A stretch of DNA of 64,000 nucleotides from Lachnospiraceae bacterium. Its GTDB lineage: Bacteria > Bacillota_A > Clostridia > Lachnospirales > Lachnospiraceae. The translations under genes and the position numbers were made by a program. Of this stretch, positions 1 through 8,179 are shown one piece after another; position 1 is the stretch's first letter, and the number at the start of each line of letters is the position of its first letter. A model generated the notes under the pieces. It did not search any database, was not told the DNA's origin, and worked only from the letters and a program-made list of their open reading frames with translations. The DNA is taken from positions 1-64,000 of the forward strand of contig JAIKXV010000012.1 of the NCBI GenBank assembly GCA_024683935.1. The letters run 5' to 3'.

Positions 1-106
1 ATGTCTGAAAAGCACGTCTTTGATCATTCAGATCAACAGAAACTCATTAAGCAGGCGTTCGATGGAAGGATCTCGAGGGAAAATAAGATAAAAATAAGAC
101 ATCATT

Positions 107-137
107 TTGCCATTTTCTATTATTCTTCGTATATAAT
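107..137 (+). promoter_or_regulatory. Possible sigma-A promoter of the symporter pseudogene
   Basis: A consensus -10 box TATAAT lies at 132-137. A -35-like TTGCCA lies at 107-112, with a spacer of 19 nt, which is longer than the preferred 17. A good ribosome binding site, AGAGGA at 155-160, follows 5 nt before the ATG at 166. The arrangement supports 166 as the original start of the broken symporter gene. The first 100 bases hold nothing else convincing. Confidence 0.45.
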
Positions 138-165
138 GATGATTTAATGTTGCCAGAGGAAAAAT

Positions 166-1718
166 ATGCAAGCTTCTCTTTCAAATGAAAGTATTAGAAC
201 TGTCTGCACGGAAGTCGAAGAATACATGAACAGTCGAAAGGCCGCGTCCTAGGATGTGATCCGTATCCGGCTCTCCCTGGAAGAAGCGTTATTATCATAT
301 CAGAAGGCTTTTGGGGAGGAAGCTGAATTCCGCCTGGAAACAGGCGGCAGCTTTGGAAGTTCCATGATCAGGCTGACGATCCCCGGAGAATCCCATGATC
401 CTTTTGCTGATTCCTCCTTCATTACTGACGAGGATAACCTGATGCGAAATGCGATGATCCGCATGGGGAAGCTTCCACGCTGGCGGTTCAAAAGAGGTGC
501 CAATGAGATCCTCTGCACATTTACAAAAAAGACTTCCTCGGACTGGATATATCTGATAACCGCGATCGTTGCCGCCATCTTTCTCGGCCTGCTCGTGCGG
601 CTTTCACCGGAATCCGTTCAGGCGCTGCTCCGTGACGGGATCATTTCGCCCATGGTCAATACATTCCTGGGTTTCCTGAATGCAGTTGCAGGACCCATGA
701 TCTTCCTGTCTGTTGTATGGGGAATTTACAGTATAGGCGACGCTTCGACCTTCAGCAGGATCGGCAGGCGGCTCCTCTCCAGATTTGGCGGTTTCGTTAC
801 GATCATGATCGTTATATGCGCGATCATCATCCTTCCCCTGTTTTCACTGCACTTTGGCGCATCTCAAGGCGGCAGTGATTTTTCACAGCTTTACATGATG
901 ATACTGAACATTATTCCCGGCAACCTGTTCACGCCGTTTGCAGAAGGCAACACGCTGCAGATCCTTTTTATAGCCTGCATCTCCGGCATTGCCATGCTGG
1001 TTCACGGTAAAAATACCCAGAGTGTTGCGGATCTGTCCGAACAGCTCGGACTTATCGTTAATTTCATTATGATGCTGGTCAGCAAACTGGTTCCTGTTTT
1101 CGTATTCGGGAGTCTTTTCAACATCATCGTATCTAGCGAACTTTCTCCGATCTTAATTGGCGGCAAATTTTTTACGGTACAACGGTCGGCTGCATACTGA
1201 TGATACTGATGCACACGGCTGTGGTCTGCCTGCTGCTGAAGATGTCACCCTTTATCCTTTGGAAAAAGACACTTTCTACTTTCCTGATCTGTCTCAGCAC
1301 AGCCTCTTCTTCAGCCGCTTTCTCAGACAACATTCAGACCTGTATTGAGAAGCTCGGTCTCAACAGAAGAATAGTGAACTTTGGCGTGCCTTTTGCGCAG
1401 ATCCTTTATAAGCCCGGCTCGTCTGTAATGTTCTGGTGCGCTGCACTCAGTATCGCAGAAAACGCCGGCAGCGCTTTATCTCTCACATGGATAGTTACTG
1501 CCCTGGTCATGAGCATCCTGCTTTCCTCTGCCGCGCCTCCCGTGCCCGGCGGAATGAACGCATGCTTTTCGATACTGCTTACACAGCTCCATCTTCCGCT
1601 TACTAATCTGGCTGTCATTCTGTCAGTCGCAAGCGTATTGGACTTTGTCACCACGGCAACCAATATTTTTTCAGGGCAGTGTGTCCTTGCGGTCACTGCC
1701 GGAGAGCAAGATCATTAA
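166..1718 (+). pseudogene. Dicarboxylate/amino-acid:cation symporter, broken by a stop codon and a frameshift
   Basis: This is a multi-pass transporter of the sodium:dicarboxylate/amino-acid symporter family, normally importing acidic amino acids or C4-dicarboxylates with cations. Reading from ATG 166, 28 codons run in frame to a TAG at 250-252, then the same frame continues open to 1200 with a soluble N-terminal part (about 95 residues) and membrane helices. The reading then has to move to another frame near 1166-1176, at a run of six T: restoring a seventh T joins GGKF to FYGTTVGCILM, the expected family sequence. The second part carries the conserved PPVPGG and DFVTTATN segments near the C-terminus. 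It has a plausible promoter and RBS. The 3' end overlaps the end of convergent tcdA by 26 nt. Two separate lesions argue for real decay; an assembly error could explain the T-run lesion but hardly the TAG. Confidence 0.75.
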
Positions 1719-2451
1719 TCACTTCACCTGCCATGATCAGCCCTGCCACGGAAGGCACAAATGCCGCCGATCCGGGAATGGCTCTTTTTCCCGCTCCTTT
1801 TCCGTCAGTTTCCAGGGAAGAGGCGCTTTCCCCACTGCCGCCGGCTGACATATCCTCTAAGAATCTGACCGGTTCTTCCCTTGAATAAACAACCTTCAGC
1901 GAGTCAATATTTCTCTTCCTACATTCATGCCGCATCACTTTTGCCAGCGGACAAATGGAGGTTTCATATATGTCTGCCACCTCAAACATGGCCGCGTTGA
2001 TTTTATTCCCCGCCCCCATGGAGGAAATAACGGGCACGCCCGCTTCCTTCGCTTTTTCTATGATCGCCAGCTTCCCGGTAACCGTATCTATGGCATCCAC
2101 AACGTAATCATAGACATGAAAATCAAATTGATCCTTTGTCTCAGGTAAAAAGAAGGTCTTATATGTTCTGACTTCACAGTCGGGATTTATATCGTGAATC
2201 CGCTCCTCAGCCACATCCACCTTATACCTCCCCAGTGTTTTTTTCGTGGCTATTATCTGACGGTTTATATTCGTAAGGCAGACCTTGTCATCATCGATCA
2301 GATCCAATGCCCCGATCCCGCTTCTTACCAGCGCTTCAACGACATATCCGCCCACCCCGCCTATTCCGAAGACAGCAACACGGGAAGACGCGAGCCTTCC
2401 CATGTTTTTTTCTCCATATAATAACTCTGTTCTGGAAAACTGATTCAGCAT
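1693..2451 (-). CDS. tcdA: tRNA threonylcarbamoyladenosine dehydratase TcdA (ThiF/MoeB/E1-like)
   Basis: TcdA (CsdL/YgdL) is an E1-like enzyme that uses ATP to cyclise N6-threonylcarbamoyladenosine at position 37 of tRNAs reading ANN codons to ct6A. The 252-residue protein has the adenylate-binding GIGGVGGYVVEALVRSG near residues 29-45, the acidic segment LIDDDKVCLTNINRQ, and the VDAIDTVTGK region typical of this branch. The family length (about 250) fits. The C-terminal SVAGLIMAGEVINDL helix is also normal. It stands alone between convergent neighbours: a terminator separates it from the small gene upstream and its 3' end overlaps the symporter remnant. The mtaB gene in this window modifies the same t6A37 nucleoside, so two steps of A37 chemistry are encoded within 12 kb. 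Confidence 0.9.
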   Translation of the reverse strand: MLNQFSRTELLYGEKNMGRLASSRVAVFGIGGVGGYVVEALVRSGIGALDLIDDDKVCLTNINRQIIATKKTLGRYKVDVAEERIHDINPDCEVRTYKTFFLPETKDQFDFHVYDYVVDAIDTVTGKLAIIEKAKEAGVPVISSMGAGNKINAAMFEVADIYETSICPLAKVMRHECRKRNIDSLKVVYSREEPVRFLEDMSAGGSGESASSLETDGKGAGKRAIPGSAAFVPSVAGLIMAGEVINDLALRQ

Positions 2452-2483
2452 TAGTATTCAATCCTCCCTGATGCCCGAGACAC

Positions 2484-2525
2484 TTTTAAAAACCCTCTGA
2501 AATACTTTATGATCTCAGAGGGTTT
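2484..2525 (-). terminator. Rho-independent terminator after the 54-residue ORF
   Basis: An 11-bp perfect stem (AAACCCTCTGA at 2490-2500 with TCAGAGGGTTT at 2515-2525) with a 14-nt loop is followed on the minus strand by a T-rich stretch. It lies between the small ORF at 2534-2698 and tcdA, so it probably ends the ADP-ribosyltransferase cassette transcript. Confidence 0.8.
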
Positions 2526-2533
2526 ATTATACA

Positions 2534-2698
2534 TTAACGCTTATTATTGAGGGATTCTTTTATCATCCTGTTGAATTCGGTGGCGTCCACCGCATTCACG
2601 AATGCGTATTTGTAGCGTTCCTTTAATTGTTCAACATCCGAAACGGTTTGGCACTTTTCCAGATCCGCCTGGATATTCATCTTTAGCATCCTGCTCAT
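2534..2698 (-). CDS. Small unknown protein, 54 residues
   Basis: I do not recognise this protein. It is 54 residues, begins MSRMLKMNIQ and has one cysteine (C16). It looks entirely helical and amphipathic, with charged stretches such as QLKERYKY and EFNRMIKESLNNKR. The start is supported by AAGGAG about 7 nt upstream, and a strong terminator lies 10 nt beyond the stop. It is the last gene of the minus-strand run that contains the GNAT-like pseudogene, the Cys-rich peptide and the ADP-ribosyltransferase; the 105-nt gap upstream leaves room for its own promoter. It is kept as a real gene because of the RBS, terminator and protein-like composition; function is unknown. Confidence 0.6.
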   Translation of the reverse strand: MSRMLKMNIQADLEKCQTVSDVEQLKERYKYAFVNAVDATEFNRMIKESLNNKR

Positions 2699-2803
2699 TT
2701 TGATTCTCCTTTATTCCAAGTGCTTCTATCTCTTTTCGTTGGTAAACACACCAAGGCATTTTACCACAAATTTGCTGTGTGTCAAATTCAGGTTTCAATC
2801 AGG

Positions 2804-3515
2804 CTACTTCTCCCCCTTCGTCACTTTCACGCCCTTCTTATCCGGGAACAGCTTCTTCACCAGTTCCGCCGATATCTTATTATGCCTTCTTAAGATCACC
2901 TTCGTATCCCTGTCGCATAATTCTCCTGCGGCCCTGATGGAGTATCTCATCATATTCAGCAGATTGATATTGGCGTCAGGCTGCATTGCAAAGAGAAGCT
3001 CTACCATAAAGAATCCAGAAGCGGTTTCATGTACAAGAAGCATGCCGTTTATCTTATCGTCGGTGATGATACAGGATGAGATCTCCTGATGATACCAGGA
3101 TTTCGGCAGAAAAGGCAGATCCTCCAGCAGTCCGAACCTGCCGTGGAGGACGCTCGCCATCAGTCCCGCCTTGAACTGCCTGGTTGTTATCCCTGCTCTC
3201 GCCCTCCCTGAGCTCAAAGCCGTCGTTTTCAAGAGAGGTGCGCTCAGCATGAAGCAACTCGGAAAATTCAAAGGAGGAATTCAGGACTTCATCTTCTTCC
3301 AGCCTGTCTTTGTAGGCTGTGAGAATCTCATTTCCGGCTGACTCATCGGGAGCCGTGAAGACCAGTATCTCAGAACCGGTATCCCTGTTTTCATCCTCTT
3401 TGCCCTTGATCTCCCAGATCATTGCAGTATTTATGTCTTCGGAATCCTCATCAGCAGCGGCTATTCCCCTGTAGTACTCCCTGCCGGTATATCTCCCTTT
3501 AACCACACTATTCAT
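2804..3515 (-). pseudogene. GNAT-like two-domain protein with a frameshift
   Basis: Two overlapping frames together make one protein of about 236 residues. The first frame starts at ATG 3515 (MNSVVKGRYTGREYY), whose first bases overlap the stop of the preceding small gene (ATGAATAG) and which has GAGGA just upstream. It reads to about GFELREGESRD; the sequence then continues sensibly only in another frame as TTRQFKAGLMASVLHG to the end at 2804. One extra base near 3185-3190 explains the break. The N-terminal half, with an acidic strand-rich segment and 'NEILTAYKDRL', resembles the acetyl-CoA-binding half of GNAT enzymes; the C-terminal half resembles the second domain of the GNAT at 5802-6656. 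It may be inactive, or two peptides may be made; assembly error cannot be excluded. Assignment to GNAT is by resemblance only. Confidence 0.55.
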
Positions 3516-3681
3516 ATTCCTCACAGCTGTCATCCGTGATGACGCTGTCCGGCTTTACATCATATTTCTCGCAGACCATTACGTCCCCGCCTTCCAGACG
3601 GTATACACAGTCCCTGCATATGAGATCCTCATTCGTGACAGGTTCAAGTAACGGTCCTTCTTCAAAATTGCTTCTACTCAT
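3508..3681 (-). CDS. Small four-cysteine protein, 57 residues
   Basis: I do not recognise this protein. It is 57 residues and strongly acidic, with four cysteines: C22 and C25 as CRDC, C37 (VCEKY), and C53 (DSCEEYE). CxxC followed by two single cysteines could bind a metal ion, as in small zinc-ribbon-like folds, but this is inference. AAGGAA lies about 7 nt before the ATG. Its stop codon overlaps the start of the GNAT-like gene downstream (ATGAATAG), which implies translational coupling. It sits 48 nt after the ADP-ribosyltransferase gene on the same strand. A chaperone, immunity or regulatory role for the enzyme is possible on context alone. Confidence 0.65.
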   Translation of the reverse strand: MSRSNFEEGPLLEPVTNEDLICRDCVYRLEGGDVMVCEKYDVKPDSVITDDSCEEYE

Positions 3682-3729
3682 ATATGTTCCTTTCTATGAT
3701 GCTCCGCTATAATTTCCGTTTTCCGCCTG

Positions 3730-5709
3730 TTATGCGGGATTCTTTCCGGGATCCTCCGGGTTTTTATCCGGCTCAGACGACTTTGTCTTCGGAATGGCCT
3801 CCATATAAACAATGACCTTTTTATTATTGGTTTTCGTGGCTCTTTCACTGTTCCACTTACCGGAGGCATCGATCTTTGTTACCCGGAAGATGGTGCCCGC
3901 ATCAAGTAACAGTTCCTGCTCCGTATCCTTATAATTGGACATTTCCTCTATAAAGAGCCCCTTCGTTCCCTTGGGTGCCAGTATGCGGAACTCAACCTGT
4001 CCCTGTCTGAAACCTCCCTTGGCTACGCCGTCCTTTATCAGTGTTGTGCTCAAAAAGGCCTTGTCCCTGACAAGCAGTCCGTTATCCGGCAGCTCCCCGA
4101 TCCTTTCCATCAGATCCTCCACGTTATTTACGGAGTTATATGGCAGGCCGAACATGCAGGCCAGACCTCCCAGGTCGGAGTGTCTCGTCAGACACACTTC
4201 TTCGGGCAGCTCATGGGAAATATCGTTTTTCAGATCGTCAACCATCTGCTTTACACTTTCGGTCCAGACTCCTTCCATCCCGGACGCATTGATCTTTCCA
4301 TATTTTCCATAGCGGAGCGCATTGTTAACGTACTTAAAAGCTTCCCCGCTGTATCCCGAGATATGATTTTCTACCTCGGTTTTTCCCTGCATATAGATGT
4401 TATTATAATGATCCTGCTCTTCTTTGTTTTTCGCATTGCTCATCTTTTCCCGAAGCTCTTTTTCCGTTAAACCCTGAAAACGCAATTTTTGTGCGTGTTC
4501 ATTGAGCTTCTTCCGAAGCGCCTCCTTCTTCGGCGCTTCTGTTTTCTGTATCTTTACAGGGTTGCCATCCTTATCAAGAAATGGCTGCCAGAGTCCGCTG
4601 TCATCATAATCATTCGGATTCAGCTTATCAACCATAACCGGTTTTCCGTTTTTATCAAAAACAGGAACCTCTTCACCCTGCTTCTCCCATTTTTCCTGGA
4701 TCTCTTTGGTCTTTTCCTTCAGCTTTTTGCTCTCGTTTACGAGAGGGACCTTCTTTGCTTTATTTTTACGTAATTCCTGTGTCTCAGCTTCTAAATCCAT
4801 TTCCTGTAAGGATTTACGCAGCTTTTCGTCCCGGGTCTCGCCCTTCTTCAGCTTTGCGTTCCTCGCAGTATAGATCTTTTCTGCCGTAGATCCCTGTATC
4901 AGAACATTTTCCCCGAGGAGGCTGTTTATTTTCTCCAGTTCAGCGGCTGTTCTTTTCTTTCCCTGGGCAGTATTTGTGATGACTTTCTTCAGAAAATCCT
5001 TTACCGCCGTGTAGGAATCATATTTTGCCCTGAAACCCGCTTTCAGCTCATCATCAAGCTCTTCAGCGAAGAAATCGCTGTCTTTTTTAGGCCTCAGGAG
5101 ATCCTTTTCTACCTTCAGAACTTTCTTAAAAGCCTGTAATATAGCGGCGTCAGAATCCAGGCTTCCTATGAAGACCCCGTTGTTAACGAAATCCTGCATC
5201 TTTCCGACAAGACCACTGATATGCTTTGTCTTCTTTTTTCCCTTTAAGCCCTCCAGTGTCGCCTGGTGCTTCGTCTCCCACTTCGCCAGATCTATTTCCT
5301 GGTAAATGCACTTTCCCGCCAGACTCAGGGCATTTTTCTTTCTGGCATCCTTCTGCTTTTTGATGCTCTTTTGCAGGGAGGCGGTTTTCTTATCCAGCTT
5401 TTCGCCTTCGTACTCCTGTTTCAGTTTTGCAAGCTTCTCCTGTTCAAGGGTGTCCAGTTCATCCGTAAGAAAAACACTCTTCTTTGGCACAAGCACCATT
5501 ACATTCTGGGAGAGCGCCGGATTTTCCTTCCATTCCGCTATCTTCGCGTCAACCTGAACAGCTTCCTCTTCGCTCATCCGCATTTCGCGGGCCCACTGCT
5601 CGTTGGACAGCTGTTTTTCCGCCTCGCTCGCAGGCTGCGGCTGAACGTCCCAGAAAGTCTTTTGCTTTGGTTTGCTAAATGATTCCTTTGTAAGCTTAAA
5701 TCCACCCAT
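3730..5709 (-). CDS. ADP-ribosyltransferase with long charged coiled-coil N-terminus
   Basis: This 659-residue protein carries a C-terminal ADP-ribosyltransferase domain of the C3/VIP2-like exoenzyme class (roughly residues 435-645). All three catalytic motifs are visible: an aromatic/hydrophobic-Arg motif LTRHS (R509), the STS-type motif FLSTTL (S554-T555-T556), and an ExE motif E597-Q598-E599 followed by LLLDAGTIFRV, the usual strand after the ARTT loop. ExE rather than QxE favours arginine as acceptor, by family knowledge. Residues 1-430 are rich in Lys and Glu, coiled-coil-like, with DKNGKPV/DKDGNPV segments; there is no signal peptide and no membrane segment. The last residues are Pro/Lys-rich. 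AAGGAG lies 8 nt before the ATG. It may be an exported effector using a non-Sec route, a phage- or competition-related toxin, or an intracellular modifying enzyme; the sequence does not decide. Confidence 0.8.
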   Translation of the reverse strand: MGGFKLTKESFSKPKQKTFWDVQPQPASEAEKQLSNEQWAREMRMSEEEAVQVDAKIAEWKENPALSQNVMVLVPKKSVFLTDELDTLEQEKLAKLKQEYEGEKLDKKTASLQKSIKKQKDARKKNALSLAGKCIYQEIDLAKWETKHQATLEGLKGKKKTKHISGLVGKMQDFVNNGVFIGSLDSDAAILQAFKKVLKVEKDLLRPKKDSDFFAEELDDELKAGFRAKYDSYTAVKDFLKKVITNTAQGKKRTAAELEKINSLLGENVLIQGSTAEKIYTARNAKLKKGETRDEKLRKSLQEMDLEAETQELRKNKAKKVPLVNESKKLKEKTKEIQEKWEKQGEEVPVFDKNGKPVMVDKLNPNDYDDSGLWQPFLDKDGNPVKIQKTEAPKKEALRKKLNEHAQKLRFQGLTEKELREKMSNAKNKEEQDHYNNIYMQGKTEVENHISGYSGEAFKYVNNALRYGKYGKINASGMEGVWTESVKQMVDDLKNDISHELPEEVCLTRHSDLGGLACMFGLPYNSVNNVEDLMERIGELPDNGLLVRDKAFLSTTLIKDGVAKGGFRQGQVEFRILAPKGTKGLFIEEMSNYKDTEQELLLDAGTIFRVTKIDASGKWNSERATKTNNKKVIVYMEAIPKTKSSEPDKNPEDPGKNPA

Positions 5710-5801
5710 TACACGTTCTCCTTATAAACCGCGATGCTGTAAGCATCTGCCCTATCCGACGTTTGATAAAATATACGGACAACTGCCGAAAATGGCAGAA
5801 T

Positions 5802-6656
5802 TCAGAATGAAAGAAACAGATAAGCCAGATCGGTACTCGTCACTCCATTATCAGAAAGGATGGCGTTCACTTTTTCCGCAGTCGCTCCGGGTATCACCCT
5901 GATCATTACATCCATGCCCCTGTCCTTCTCTATCCTCTCAGCTATCTCTTTCAGCATCTTCCCCAGGATTTTCCGCTTTTTGCCGGCGAGATAGAAATTC
6001 CTGAATTCGATATTTCCCGTTCCGCACTCGGTCACGAGACCGCAGGCATCGACCTCCTCCTTATTAAAAGCCAGGCAGGAATACCTCTGGCTGTACGAGT
6101 TCCTCGGAAGAAGGGTAAAAGACCCCTTTATATCAGCCTTCCGGCAGTCATTCATATACATCTGGAACCTGTTCCACTGGATACGATTAACATCCTCTAA
6201 AAATACGACGTTCTCGGAAACCTTAAAACTGCGGTTCGCCAGTCTTTCACTTATCAGCCGGAACGGTATCTTGTAATCTGTCTCGTCCATTTCACCGCGA
6301 ACGGTATTGAATCCCTTGTTTTTCAGGAAGTTCCAAAGCGTCATGCGTTCGCCTTCAGCCTGAAACTGTACCTGTATACCGGCCATTCCGCTTTTTATGG
6401 CACGCTCTGTCAAAAGCGAGATCATTGCCGTCCCCGCTCCCATATTTCTGTATTCGGAATGAACATATATGAAAAGAAGGTTTATGACGCTTTCCGCATC
6501 ATTGCCGAAGGGCTGCTCACAGGCCGCCAGTATTCCGCAGGCGGTTCCTTCATCATCTTCGGCTCCTATCAGAATGGTGGCCCTGTAGATCATATCCTCG
6601 GGCAATACAGGAAGATAATACTCCGCATTTTTTACATTGATAAAAGTAGCTTTCAT
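5802..6656 (-). CDS. GNAT family N-acetyltransferase, two-domain
   Basis: This 284-residue acetyltransferase has a GNAT core in its first half: INLLFIYVHSEYRNMGAGTAMISLL (about residues 83-106) contains strand beta-4 and the acetyl-CoA pyrophosphate loop (R/Q-x-x-G-x-G/A form, here RNMGAGTA). The second half, about residues 150-284, is a less clear domain, possibly a degenerate second GNAT. ATG 6656 (MKATFINV) is preferred over the upstream GTG at 6665 because AGAGGTG sits at the proper distance from the ATG and covers the GTG itself. It lies upstream of the ADP-ribosyltransferase gene (92 nt gap), and its second half resembles that of the frameshifted gene at 2804-3515. The substrate is unknown. 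Confidence 0.75.
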   Translation of the reverse strand: MKATFINVKNAEYYLPVLPEDMIYRATILIGAEDDEGTACGILAACEQPFGNDAESVINLLFIYVHSEYRNMGAGTAMISLLTERAIKSGMAGIQVQFQAEGERMTLWNFLKNKGFNTVRGEMDETDYKIPFRLISERLANRSFKVSENVVFLEDVNRIQWNRFQMYMNDCRKADIKGSFTLLPRNSYSQRYSCLAFNKEEVDACGLVTECGTGNIEFRNFYLAGKKRKILGKMLKEIAERIEKDRGMDVMIRVIPGATAEKVNAILSDNGVTSTDLAYLFLSF

Positions 6657-6766
6657 CTGTTTCACCTCTTTTGACTCCCTTTCCCTATTATAAACGATTA
6701 TCCCCGATACTGGAAAGAAAATCCGTTAATATGGCAGACTGTATCCTGTATTTTCCGCAATGCAGC

Positions 6767-8167
6767 TCAGACGTCAGTCCGTCCCACGAGATCCCTGATC
6801 CATATCTTCTTTTTCAGCATGACATAGCCTATGATGACTTTTATGAAATCAAGGGAAAGCACTATGGCATAGAGGGTTTCAATTTTCAGATCCGTGTAAC
6901 GGGACAGAAAGAAGGCCACGGGCCAGGAAACAAACCAGATATACACCGAGTCAAATAAGAAAGTGATGAAGGTCCGTCCTCCGGATCTGATGGTGAAATA
7001 GGCGCAGTTAAGAAAGGCCCCGACCGGCATAAAAAGGGCGGAGATACTGATGAATTCCGCAGCGAGCTTTTTTATTTCGGGCGAAGTATTGTAGAATGCC
7101 GGAAAGACAGATGACAGCAGTATTTCCACGACCGCCAGCAGGGCGGAAAAGGTGACGGAAAAGGCTATTAGACGGTTATCCGTCTCCAGCGCCTTCGCCA
7201 TATCCCCGGAGCCGAGTATCTGTCCGATCATTATCGATACCACTATTCCCATGGATATCAGAAATACATTGAATACGTTTACTATCGTGCTGGAGATATT
7301 GAAGGCCGCGACCACATTCAGTCCCCTGACGGAGTAGCACTGGGTGAGGGCCGCCATTCCCATTGACCAGAAAAGCTCATTTAAGAATAAGGGAGTTCCC
7401 TTGACCAGTATCTTTATCACCAGGGATGAAGGGATCTCAAATCCATTAAAAAGTCCCGTGGCGAAGGGATTTTTCTCACTATGTCCGTGGGTCCAGCCGG
7501 CAACAATAAAGAGCTCGATAAAACGTGAAGTGACGGTGGCGATCGCCGCACCGGCAACTCCCAGCTCCGGCGCCCCGAAGTTTCCGAAGATCAGGATGTA
7601 ATTCAGGACCAGATTCACGATCACCGCTATCAGACCCGCGATCATCGGCGGAAAAGTCTGACCGGTCTCGCGGAGAGTTCCCGAATAGCACTGGGTGACT
7701 GCAAAGGGCAAAAGCCCGATCAGCATGATATAAAGATACCTGCTGCCATACATAAGAGTCGCAGCGGCATCTATATTCTCACCGCGCTCATGGAGGAACA
7801 GCGATATCAGCTGCTCCCTGAAAAAGATCATTATCAACGCAGCGATCACAGAGATGATCACCGCCTCCAGAAGCTTGAAGCGTAAGGTATAGCGGATACC
7901 CTTCTGATTCTTCTGACCCGCATACTGGGCCGTAAAGATGCCCGCTCCGGATATGGCTCCGAACACAGCTAAATTAAAGACGAAGTAAAGCTGGTTTATG
8001 ATGGCCACCCCGGACATCTGCTCCGTCCCGGTTCTGCCCACCATGATATTATCCAGAAGGTTCACGAAATTTGTGATCCCGTTCTGGATAATTATAGGTA
8101 TCGCTATCAATAATACTTTTTTATAAAAGGCTTTATCGCCGATAAATTTGTCCTTCAGACCGGACAT
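6767..8167 (-). CDS. MATE family multidrug exporter
   Basis: This 466-residue membrane protein has about 12 hydrophobic segments and the two-fold organisation of MATE transporters, which expel cationic drugs or metabolites using a sodium or proton gradient. The N-terminal stretch MVGRTGTEQMSGVAIINQL and the GGVGLPFA-like region (here YSGTLRETGQT) are typical of the family. Length is normal (450-480). It lies 12 nt downstream of thiI on the same strand and probably shares its transcript; MATE genes often sit in unrelated operons, so this says little about substrate. Confidence 0.85.
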   Translation of the reverse strand: MSGLKDKFIGDKAFYKKVLLIAIPIIIQNGITNFVNLLDNIMVGRTGTEQMSGVAIINQLYFVFNLAVFGAISGAGIFTAQYAGQKNQKGIRYTLRFKLLEAVIISVIAALIMIFFREQLISLFLHERGENIDAAATLMYGSRYLYIMLIGLLPFAVTQCYSGTLRETGQTFPPMIAGLIAVIVNLVLNYILIFGNFGAPELGVAGAAIATVTSRFIELFIVAGWTHGHSEKNPFATGLFNGFEIPSSLVIKILVKGTPLFLNELFWSMGMAALTQCYSVRGLNVVAAFNISSTIVNVFNVFLISMGIVVSIMIGQILGSGDMAKALETDNRLIAFSVTFSALLAVVEILLSSVFPAFYNTSPEIKKLAAEFISISALFMPVGAFLNCAYFTIRSGGRTFITFLFDSVYIWFVSWPVAFFLSRYTDLKIETLYAIVLSLDFIKVIIGYVMLKKKIWIRDLVGRTDV

Positions 8168-8179
8168 AACAATCTCCCT

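Noticed and set aside
1..147. Open frame from ATG at position 1 to TAA at 145
   Set aside because: It starts exactly at the window edge, has no visible ribosome site and no recognisable sequence; it overlaps the promoter region of the symporter remnant.
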